This document shows positions 6,647-12,922 of a stretch of DNA of 12,922 nucleotides, piece by piece. Origin of the DNA: an uncultured Blautia sp. (GTDB lineage Bacteria; Bacillota; Clostridia; Lachnospirales; Lachnospiraceae); contig UQSX01000082.1 in assembly GCA_900543715.1 (NCBI GenBank), positions 1-12,922 on the forward strand. The letters are read 5' to 3'. Each line of letters opens with the position of its first letter. Positions within the stretch are counted from its first letter, which is position 1. The translations under genes were made by a program, and so were the position numbers. The notes under the pieces are model-generated. The model searched no databases, had not been told where the DNA came from, and saw only the letters and a list, made by a program, of their open reading frames with translations.

Positions 6647-6675
6647 TTGCAGACTGCAGAAAAATAAGTTAATAT
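6647..6675 (+). promoter_or_regulatory. Candidate sigma-A promoter of the lipoprotein gene
   Basis: TTGCAG (6647-6652) and TAATAT (6670-6675) are 17 bp apart. The AT-rich stretch at about 6595-6640 could act as an UP element. The leader would be about 75 nt and contains a weak interrupted hairpin (GCGC and GATG arms, about 6694-6730). The rest of the 265-bp gap holds only the rpmF terminator. Confidence 0.55.
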
Positions 6676-6759
6676 GATGACAGGGTTCTAAAATGCGCTG
6701 CAGATGAAATACAGGACATCTCGGCGCTGAGGGAGTATTACATAAGGAGGAATGTTACA

Positions 6760-7344
6760 GTGAAAAATAAATGGATAAAAAAATGTCTGATCTTTTTAAG
6801 CGCAGGATGTCTGGCTTTTGCATTGACAGGCTGCAGCCAGGTAAAGGAACAGGCTCAGGGCCTTGTAGATCAGGTGATAAACAGAGATGACAATACAGAG
6901 GAAGAAGAGGCTCAGGAAGAAGAAACTGCAGAAGAACCGGAAGTAGAGGTGGCAAAACCGGAGCTGACTACTAACCTGAGCGGATCTTTTACCTATAAAA
7001 CGGGCGATACCGCAAAGGCTCTGACTGTAGAAGCAACAACATCAGATGAAGGTACGATCACCTATCAGTGGTATCAGTCTACTACCAATAGAAATGGAGG
7101 CGGAACAGCCATTGAAGGGGCTACAGAAAACACCTATGTTCCTTCCACAGAGGAGGCAGGAACTCTCTACTATTATGTGGTAGCCACCAGCAGCATAGGA
7201 AATTCCAGCAGCGGAGTGACCAGCGATACTGCAGAAGTGATCGTTAATGCCCAGGAAGGCCAAGAGGGACAGGAACAGGCAGACAGCCAGGAGGAAAGCA
7301 GCGAAGAAAGCCAGGAAGCAGCGAATGCGGAGAATCAGGGCTGA
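6760..7344 (+). CDS. Ig-like-domain surface lipoprotein
   Basis: A 194-residue predicted lipoprotein of unknown function, starting at GTG with AAGGAGG (6744-6750) upstream. KNKWIKK and a hydrophobic stretch precede the lipobox LTGC, so C25 is probably lipidated and anchors the protein outside the membrane. Residues 42-66 are an acidic, Glu-rich linker. Residues 67-164 resemble a single bacterial Ig-like domain, with TYQWYQS, the aromatic run TLYYYVVAT and a final AEVIVNA strand. Residues 165-194 are a Gln/Glu/Ser-rich low-complexity tail. No enzymatic motif is seen. It has its own promoter and terminator and so is separate from rpmF and plsX. A role in adhesion or binding a surface ligand is only a guess. 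Confidence 0.82.
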   Translation: MKNKWIKKCLIFLSAGCLAFALTGCSQVKEQAQGLVDQVINRDDNTEEEEAQEEETAEEPEVEVAKPELTTNLSGSFTYKTGDTAKALTVEATTSDEGTITYQWYQSTTNRNGGGTAIEGATENTYVPSTEEAGTLYYYVVATSSIGNSSSGVTSDTAEVIVNAQEGQEGQEQADSQEESSEESQEAANAENQG

Positions 7345-7385
7345 TCTTTTCGGAAATTAAGGACCTTACAATAACATAGATTTTT

Positions 7386-7434
7386 AAGAGGCTGGCGTCC
7401 GGAGTGAAAGAGACGGCGGCCTCTTGCATTTTTT
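7386..7434 (+). terminator. Intrinsic terminator after the lipoprotein gene
   Basis: AAGAGGCTGGCGTC (7386-7399) pairs with GACGGCGGCCTCTT (7412-7425) over 14 positions with one G-T pair and one G-G mismatch. GCA and six T follow. The terminator isolates the lipoprotein transcript from plsX. Confidence 0.85.
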
Positions 7435-7467
7435 ATAGATGTCTAGTACAATCATTGTTAGTATAAC
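7425..7467 (+). promoter_or_regulatory. Candidate plsX promoter with overlapping inverted repeats
   Basis: TTGCAT (7425-7430) and TACAAT (7447-7452) are 16 bp apart, overlapping the end of the preceding terminator. ACAATCATTGT (7448-7458), a perfect inverted repeat around one base, covers the -10 box. GTTAGTATAAC (7457-7467), another perfect inverted repeat, adjoins the AGGAGG ribosome binding site (7468-7473). Because plsX follows a strong terminator it must have a promoter here. The operator idea is tentative. Confidence 0.5.
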
Positions 7468-7479
7468 AGGAGGATTGAC

Positions 7480-8508
7480 ATGGAGAATTTGATCAGAGTG
7501 GCAGTAGACGCCATGGGAGGCGACTATGCTCCTACAGAAGCCGTAAAAGGCGCAGTGGCTGCCGTACAGGAAAAAGAAAATGTAGAAGTATTATTGGTGG
7601 GAAAGCAGGAAGTGATCGAGAAAGAACTGGCTGCCTGTTCCTATCCAAAGGGAAGGATCCGGGTGATAAACGCCAGCCAGGTGATCGAAACCGGAGAACC
7701 GCCGGTAGCGGCTATCAGAGGAAAGAAAGACTCTTCTATTGTAGTAGCTATGAAGATGGTAAAACAAGGAGAGGCAGATGCATTTGTTTCCGCAGGAAGC
7801 TCCGGCGCTATCCTGGTAGGCGGAACCACCATTGTGGGCAGAATACGCGGAGTAGAGAGAGCACCTCTTGCACCCCTGATCCCGACCAAGACGGGAGTAT
7901 CTCTTCTTATTGACTGCGGAGCCAACGTAGACGCCAGGGCTTCTCATCTGGTGCAGTTTGCCAAGATGGGATCTATCTATATGGAGCATGTGGTAGGTGT
8001 AAAAAATCCCCGGGTAGGTATTGTGAATATCGGTGTGGAAGAGGAAAAAGGAAACGCCCTGGTTAAGGAAACTTATCCTCTTTTACGGGAATGTAAGGAT
8101 ATTAACTTTATCGGAAGCATTGAAGCAAGGGAAATTCCAGCAGGGGCGGCAGATGTTATTGTCACAGAAGCTTTTGTGGGAAATGTTATCCTGAAATTGT
8201 ACGAAGGCCTGGGATCTACACTGCTTTCCAAAGTGAAGGAAGGCCTGATGTCTTCTCTTCGCAGCAAGATCGGAGCCCTTCTGATCAAACCGGCTCTGAA
8301 GAGCACACTGAAAAGTTTTGACGCCAGCCAGTATGGAGGCGCGCCTCTTCTGGGGCTTCGGGGCCTGGTTGTAAAATGCCATGGAAATTCCAAAGAAACT
8401 GAATTTAAAAACTCTATTATCCAGTGCATTTCTTTTAAGGAACAGCGGATCAATGAGAGGATCGGGGAGAACCTGACGGTTTCTAAAGAAGAGAAAAAAG
8501 AAGTATAA
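7480..8508 (+). CDS. plsX: Phosphate acyltransferase PlsX
   Basis: Converts acyl-ACP and phosphate to acyl phosphate, the donor used by PlsY in the first acylation of glycerol 3-phosphate; it is a peripheral membrane enzyme. The 342-residue product is normal length. It has the N-terminal VDAMGGDYAP signature (residues 9-18), then GSSGAILVGG, VERAPLAPLIPT, LIDCGANVDA and AFVGNVILKLYEG, with GGAPLLGLRG near the C-terminus, all typical of PlsX. AGGAGG lies 6 nt before the ATG. The acpP ribosome binding site AAGGAGGG (8507-8514) overlaps its stop codon, so plsX and acpP are cotranscribed. Confidence 0.97.
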   Translation: MENLIRVAVDAMGGDYAPTEAVKGAVAAVQEKENVEVLLVGKQEVIEKELAACSYPKGRIRVINASQVIETGEPPVAAIRGKKDSSIVVAMKMVKQGEADAFVSAGSSGAILVGGTTIVGRIRGVERAPLAPLIPTKTGVSLLIDCGANVDARASHLVQFAKMGSIYMEHVVGVKNPRVGIVNIGVEEEKGNALVKETYPLLRECKDINFIGSIEAREIPAGAADVIVTEAFVGNVILKLYEGLGSTLLSKVKEGLMSSLRSKIGALLIKPALKSTLKSFDASQYGGAPLLGLRGLVVKCHGNSKETEFKNSIIQCISFKEQRINERIGENLTVSKEEKKEV

Positions 8509-8520
8509 GGAGGGCATATC

Positions 8521-8751
8521 ATGGAATTGGAAAAATTACAGAAGATAATTGCTGAGGTTTTAAATGTAGATACGGCGGAGGTGGCGATGGATACCACTTT
8601 TGTTGACGACTTGGGAGCGGATTCTCTGGATGTTTTCCAAATTATGATGGGCATTGAAGAAGAGTTTGATATCGAAATACCCACAGAAGAGGTAGAGCAG
8701 ATCGTTTCTGTGGGAGATGCAGTAGAAAAGATTAAAAAATTAGTAGGTTAA
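8521..8751 (+). CDS. acpP: Acyl carrier protein
   Basis: A 76-residue acidic carrier that holds growing fatty acyl chains on a phosphopantetheine arm. The attachment serine is S35 in the LGADSLD motif, followed by the helix EEEFDIEIPTEEVEQI. The start lies 12 bp after the plsX stop, behind AAGGAGGG. Its position after plsX supplies the acyl donor protein for the PlsX reaction. No other fatty acid synthesis gene is in the window. Confidence 0.97.
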   Translation: MELEKLQKIIAEVLNVDTAEVAMDTTFVDDLGADSLDVFQIMMGIEEEFDIEIPTEEVEQIVSVGDAVEKIKKLVG

Positions 8752-8757
8752 GGATCA

Positions 8758-8805
8758 GGGATGTCTTCAGAGCTGGGGGAATCTTGAACACAGTGAAGAC
8801 ATCCC
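8758..8805 (+). other. 12-bp perfect stem-loop between acpP and rnc
   Basis: GGGATGTCTTCA (8758-8769) pairs perfectly with TGAAGACATCCC (8794-8805). The 24-nt loop could add a short CTG/CAG pairing. The bases after it, ATTTCCTTGC, are not a proper T-run, so termination would be weak at best. It lies 22 bp before the rnc ATG and ends about 10 bases before its ribosome binding site (8816-8822). No other promoter for rnc is evident in this 76-bp gap. It may be a leaky attenuator or an RNase III processing site. Confidence 0.65.
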
Positions 8806-8827
8806 ATTTCCTTGCAAAGGAGAGATT

Positions 8828-9538
8828 ATGAAGGATACAAGAAAATTTTTAGAGTTGGAAAAGAAAATCGGATATGAGTTTGAGAATTTTCAGCTTCTCA
8901 TTAACGCTATGACCCATAGTTCTTACGCCAATGAACATCATATTCCCTACAGCGGAAATAACGAAAGACTGGAATTTCTGGGCGACGCAGTGCTGGAAGT
9001 TACATCCAGTGAATTTCTGTTCCACAAATTCCAGGATATGCCGGAAGGAGAACTGACGAAGAAAAGAGCCAGCATGGTCTGCGAGCCTACTTTGGCCCTC
9101 TGCGCCAGAGCAATTCCTCTGGGAGACTATCTGCTTCTGGGAAAAGGTGAGGAAGCTACAGGAGGCAGGCAGAGAGATTCTATTGTGTCAGATGCCATGG
9201 AGGCTTTGATCGGCGCCATTTATCTGGATGGTGGTTTTGCTAATGCAAAAGAGTTTATTCATAAGTTTATTTTAAATGATATCGAGAATAAGGAGCTCTT
9301 TTATGATAGCAAGACTACGCTTCAGGAGATCGTCCAGGGACAGTATGAGGAAGACGTCCATTATGTCCTGGTAAGAGAAGAGGGGCCGGATCACAATAAA
9401 TCTTTCTTTGTAGAAGCCATGCTGGGAAGCAAGGTTTTAGGAGAGGGATGCGGTCATACAAAGAAAGCGGCAGAGCAGCAGGCAGCCTACTGTGCCATCA
9501 AAAAACTGAAAAGCAAAAAGGGTGACGTATGTATTTAA
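8828..9538 (+). CDS. rnc: Ribonuclease III
   Basis: A double-strand-specific endoribonuclease that processes rRNA precursors and structured mRNAs. The 236-residue product has the catalytic signature NERLEFLGDAV (residues 45-55, with E49 and D53) and the second acidic pair D122/E125 in SDAMEALIGAIYLDGG. A C-terminal double-stranded RNA-binding domain (about 160-230) begins at DSKTTLQEIVQ and ends with GHTKKAAEQQAA. AAAGGAG precedes the ATG. Its last 10 bp overlap the start of smc, the usual rnc-smc coupling in Firmicutes. A stem-loop just upstream could be its own target. Confidence 0.97.
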   Translation: MKDTRKFLELEKKIGYEFENFQLLINAMTHSSYANEHHIPYSGNNERLEFLGDAVLEVTSSEFLFHKFQDMPEGELTKKRASMVCEPTLALCARAIPLGDYLLLGKGEEATGGRQRDSIVSDAMEALIGAIYLDGGFANAKEFIHKFILNDIENKELFYDSKTTLQEIVQGQYEEDVHYVLVREEGPDHNKSFFVEAMLGSKVLGEGCGHTKKAAEQQAAYCAIKKLKSKKGDVCI

Positions 9539-12500
9539 AAAGCATTGATGTGCAGGGATTTAAGTCCTTTGCCAACAAAATTACCTTTGAATTCCATAAT
9601 GGTATTACAGGTATCGTAGGTCCAAACGGAAGCGGGAAAAGCAATGTGGCGGATGCAGTCCGCTGGGTGCTGGGAGAGCAGAGTGCCAAACAGCTCAGGG
9701 GAGGAAATATGCAGGATGTTATTTTCTCCGGTACAGAGACCAGGAAGCCTCTGGGCTTTGCCTATGTGGCCATTACTCTGGATAACAGCGACCATAAACT
9801 GCCTATCGATTACCAGGAAGTGACCATAGCAAGACGGCTGTACCGCTCCGGAGAAAGCGAATATCTGCTGAATGGTACGGCCTGCAGGCTGAAGGACGTA
9901 AACGAGCTGTTTTACGATACCGGTATCGGCAAGGAAGGCTATTCCATCATCGGCCAGGGCCAGATCGATAAGATCTTAAGCGGAAAGCCTGAGGAGAGGC
10001 GGGAACTTTTTGACGAAGCGGCAGGGATCGTAAAATTTAAAAGAAGAAAGAATACCGCTTTAAAAAAACTGGAAGAAGAGCAGCAGAATCTGACAAGAGT
10101 CCGGGACATCCTGGGAGAGCTGTCCAGACAGCTTGCACCTTTGGAGAAACAGTCTGAGACGGCCAGGATCTATCTGAAGAAAAAAGAATCTTTGAAGCAG
10201 CTGGATATCCAGATGTTTCTGGCGGAGATGGAGCGCATCCGGAACCGGCTCAGGGAAACAGAAGAAAAATATCAGATCGTTCAGGCAGATCTGGAAGAGA
10301 CCTCCAGAGACTTCGAGACAACGAAGACGGAGTACGACCGGCTGGAGAAGGAACTGGAAAAGCTGGAGGAAGAGATCCAGGCGGCCCGGGAAGAGTCTAC
10401 GGAAAAGACTTTGAAGAAGCAGCAGCTTGAAAATCAGATACATATTCTCAGGGAACAGATCAATTCTGCCCGCCAAAGTGATATCCAGTATCAGGAACGG
10501 CGGGAAAACCTGGAGGGAGAACTGGAAAAGAGAAAAGAAGAAGCCAGAAACTGTCAGGAGGAAAAGACAGAGCTGGAGGGAAAGATCCAGGATTTCCAGA
10601 AATCCCTTGAAGAAGCTCAGGGAGAATTTAAGGATGCAGCTATGGAGATCCATAAGCTGGAAGAAAAGGTAGAAAAGGACAAAAATGAGATCATAGAGAT
10701 CCTAAACCTGCGGGCTTCCACCAAAGGAAAGCTTCAGCGGTACGACACTATGATGGAGCAGAACTCTCTGCGCAGAACAGAGCTTAATCAAAAGTATCTT
10801 ACATTAAAAAGCGAGGCGGCAAAACTCCAGGATTCCGGAGAAAAATACCGGGAAGAAAAAAAGGAGATTGAAGAAACCATTGAAAAACTGATCCGCCAGG
10901 GAAATCGATGTGAGGATCAGATTAAAAAATATCAGGCAGAGATCGCCAGAGGAAACCAGCAGCTGGAGATCGGACAGACTGCTTATCACAGAGAGGCCTC
11001 CAGACTGGAATCCCTGCGAAATATCACGGAGCGCTATGACGGGTACGGCAACAGTATCCGGAGAGTCATGGAACAGAAGAAAAGAGTGCCGGGAATCCGC
11101 GGGGTTGTGGCAGATATCCTTAAAGTGGAAAAGGAATATGAAACAGCTATTGAGACGGCCCTGGGAGGCAGCATTCAGAATATCGTCACAGACAATGAGG
11201 AGACAGCCAAAGAACTGATCAGTTTTCTGAAGAAAAATAAATACGGAAGAGCTACTTTTCTGCCCCTGACCAGTATGAATAATAAAAAGCCTCTGAATAA
11301 TCCCCAGGCTTTAATGGAGCCGGGAGTGATAGGCATCGCCAGCGATCTGGTAAAGGTGGCCCAGGAGTATCAGGGGCTTGCGGTATATCTTCTGGGGAGG
11401 ACGCTGGTGGTGGATCACATTGATCATGGGATCGCCATAGCAAGAAAATATCATTACAGCATCCGTATGGTAACCCTGGAGGGAGAATCCTTAAATCCGG
11501 GAGGATCCCTTACGGGAGGTTCCTTTAAAAATAACAGCAATCTTCTGGGAAGACGCAGGGAGATCGAGGAACTCCAGGATGCAGTGGAAAAGCTGAAAAA
11601 AGATATGGAGGATATGCAGAAAAAGCTGGAGGAGTACCGGACCAAGAGAAACCAGTGCAGAGACCAGGCAGCCTCCATTCAGGAGCAGCTTCAGGAACAG
11701 TATATCCGGGAGAATACCGTTCAGGTAAATCTGGACTCCATGGGAGGAAAGAAGGAAGAGATCCGGAAAGAATACGAAAGTCTGAAGCTTGAAAAAGAAG
11801 ACCTGGAGAAACAGATAAAAGAAATCCGGGAAAATACCACTTCTATCCAGCTGGAACTGGAAACCAGCGACAGCCAGGAGAAGCATCTGGAAGAGGAGAT
11901 CAATAAAAACCAGGTTCTTTTGGAAGAAAAGAAGAAAAAAGAGGCTGAGATTTCTGCAAGGCTGGAAAAAATCCATCTGGAATCTGCCGGCATTACTTCC
12001 AGGCAGGGATTTGTGCTGGAAAACTTGAGCCGTATCCAGGAGGAAATTTTAAACTTTGAAAAACAGAAGGAAACTCTAAGGTCCAGTATGGACCAGGGCA
12101 AGGAGGAAATCCGCCAGAAGGAAAAGGAAATTTCCCAGATACAGGAAACTATAAAGGCCGGAGAAGAGGAAACAAAAAGAGACCAGGAAAAGATGAAGGC
12201 AGCTCTGGAAAAGAAAGAAGAAATGACCAGAGAACATAAGGGCTTTTTTGCCAAAAGAGATGAACTGTCTTCCAGAATGAATCTCCTTGACAAGGAGAGC
12301 TACCGGCTTCAGGGCCAGAGAGAGAAGCTGGAGGAGGAACAGGAATCCCAGACTAATTATATGTGGGAAGAATATGAAATGACTTACGGCCAGGCCAGAG
12401 AGCAGGTACAGGAGGAGCCCCAGGACAGAGGGGAGATTAAAAAGCAGATCCAGCAGATCAAGATGGAGATCCGCCAGCTGGGCAATGTAAATGTAAACGC

Positions 12501-12922
12501 CATTGAAGAGTATAAAGAGATTTCCCAGCGTCATGATTTCATGAAGACTCAGCATGAAGACCTGGTGAAATCTGAGGAAACCCTTCTGGGGATCATTGAA
12601 GAGCTGGATACGGGCATGAGACGCCAGTTTGAAGAAAAATTTGCCCAGATCCGAACAGAATTTGACAAGGCTTTCAAAGAATTGTTTGGAGGGGGAAAGG
12701 GAACTATCGAGCTGGATGAGGAGGAAGATATCCTGGAAGCTGGGATACGGATCATCTCTCAGCCTCCTGGAAAGAAGCTCCAGAATATGATGCAGCTTTC
12801 CGGAGGGGAGAAGGCCCTTACCGCCATTGCCCTGCTTTTTGCGATCCAGAATCTGAAGCCCTCTCCATTCTGTCTTCTGGATGAGATTGAGGCGGCCCTG
12901 GATGATTCCAATGTGGACCGCT
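9529..12922 (+). CDS. smc: Chromosome segregation protein SMC, 3' end outside the window
   Basis: The ATPase of the SMC-ScpAB condensin, which compacts and separates newly replicated chromosomes. The frame is open from the ATG at 9529 to the window end, 1131 codons of an expected 1185 or so. It shows Walker A GPNGSGKS (31-38), the YSIIGQGQ Q-loop (138-145), coiled coil to about 500, a hinge at about 505-668 ending in GGSLTGGS, a second coiled coil, the ABC signature LSGGEK (1090-1095) and Walker B FCLLDE (D1118, E1119) with EAALDD. Only the D-loop end and last C-terminal residues are missing. The start overlaps rnc by 10 bp, with AAAAAGGGTG as ribosome binding site. The many minus-strand frames beneath it are shadows of the Glu/Lys-rich coiled coil. 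Confidence 0.98.
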   Translation, partial: MYLKSIDVQGFKSFANKITFEFHNGITGIVGPNGSGKSNVADAVRWVLGEQSAKQLRGGNMQDVIFSGTETRKPLGFAYVAITLDNSDHKLPIDYQEVTIARRLYRSGESEYLLNGTACRLKDVNELFYDTGIGKEGYSIIGQGQIDKILSGKPEERRELFDEAAGIVKFKRRKNTALKKLEEEQQNLTRVRDILGELSRQLAPLEKQSETARIYLKKKESLKQLDIQMFLAEMERIRNRLRETEEKYQIVQADLEETSRDFETTKTEYDRLEKELEKLEEEIQAAREESTEKTLKKQQLENQIHILREQINSARQSDIQYQERRENLEGELEKRKEEARNCQEEKTELEGKIQDFQKSLEEAQGEFKDAAMEIHKLEEKVEKDKNEIIEILNLRASTKGKLQRYDTMMEQNSLRRTELNQKYLTLKSEAAKLQDSGEKYREEKKEIEETIEKLIRQGNRCEDQIKKYQAEIARGNQQLEIGQTAYHREASRLESLRNITERYDGYGNSIRRVMEQKKRVPGIRGVVADILKVEKEYETAIETALGGSIQNIVTDNEETAKELISFLKKNKYGRATFLPLTSMNNKKPLNNPQALMEPGVIGIASDLVKVAQEYQGLAVYLLGRTLVVDHIDHGIAIARKYHYSIRMVTLEGESLNPGGSLTGGSFKNNSNLLGRRREIEELQDAVEKLKKDMEDMQKKLEEYRTKRNQCRDQAASIQEQLQEQYIRENTVQVNLDSMGGKKEEIRKEYESLKLEKEDLEKQIKEIRENTTSIQLELETSDSQEKHLEEEINKNQVLLEEKKKKEAEISARLEKIHLESAGITSRQGFVLENLSRIQEEILNFEKQKETLRSSMDQGKEEIRQKEKEISQIQETIKAGEEETKRDQEKMKAALEKKEEMTREHKGFFAKRDELSSRMNLLDKESYRLQGQREKLEEEQESQTNYMWEEYEMTYGQAREQVQEEPQDRGEIKKQIQQIKMEIRQLGNVNVNAIEEYKEISQRHDFMKTQHEDLVKSEETLLGIIEELDTGMRRQFEEKFAQIRTEFDKAFKELFGGGKGTIELDEEEDILEAGIRIISQPPGKKLQNMMQLSGGEKALTAIALLFAIQNLKPSPFCLLDEIEAALDDSNVDR

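Noticed and set aside
7591..8684. Minus-strand frames opposite plsX and acpP.
   Set aside because: No ribosome binding sites and no recognisable domains, and they are fully covered by two conserved genes on the plus strand.
10060..12755. Long Leu/Phe/Ser-rich minus-strand frames that look like membrane proteins.
   Set aside because: They are antisense readings of the Glu/Lys/Gln-rich coiled coils of SMC; GAA/GAG/AAG codons give Phe, Leu and Ser on the other strand.
1..12922. CRISPR array, tRNA or rRNA genes, insertion sequence, integrase or defence genes.
   Set aside because: No regularly spaced repeats, cloverleaf genes, transposase or integrase motifs or terminal inverted repeats were visible on either strand.

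Overview
The window is a chromosomal stretch of a Gram-positive, anaerobic gut-type Firmicute, most likely a Lachnospiraceae / Clostridium cluster XIVa relative. The main grounds are the gene order ackA - DUF177 - rpmF - plsX - acpP - rnc - smc, strong AGGAGG ribosome binding sites, sigma-A type promoters and moderate GC. Family assignment comes from recognising protein motifs by eye; no database search was possible.

Left end (1-3013): the 3' three quarters of a GH36 alpha-galactosidase, translationally coupled (ATGA overlap) to a Cof-type HAD phosphatase. Next come a 5'-truncated DUF4258 gene (pseudogene) and an intact small YgiT-type zinc-finger gene. The alpha-galactosidase is a mosaic: base composition and leucine codon use switch abruptly near base 990-1000, beside the catalytic nucleophile motif. 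A compact set of nested inverted repeats (2956-3002) separates this block from the next gene, which is convergent.

Centre (3014-7434): tmcAL, the tRNA(Met) cytidine acetate ligase, runs leftward and is divergent from ackA (acetate kinase). The 231-bp gap holds back-to-back promoters, a perfect 16-bp palindrome and an ackA leader hairpin. A full-consensus sigma-A promoter directly after ackA drives DUF177 (YceD-like) and rpmF (ribosomal protein L32), closed by a strong terminator. An Ig-like-domain lipoprotein follows as a stand-alone unit with its own promoter and terminator, interrupting the usual rpmF-plsX neighbourhood.

Right end (7435-12922): plsX (acyl phosphate synthesis for phospholipids), acpP (acyl carrier protein), rnc (RNase III) and smc (chromosome condensation ATPase, cut by the window edge after its Walker B motif). 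plsX-acpP form a tight pair, and rnc-smc overlap by 10 bp. A 12-bp perfect stem-loop lies just before rnc and is a candidate for RNase III self-regulation.

Most of the window is core housekeeping. I see no convincing new multi-gene system. The parts most worth a second look are the mosaic alpha-galactosidase, the decayed DUF4258/YgiT pair, the tmcAL-ackA control region, the inserted lipoprotein unit and the pre-rnc hairpin.
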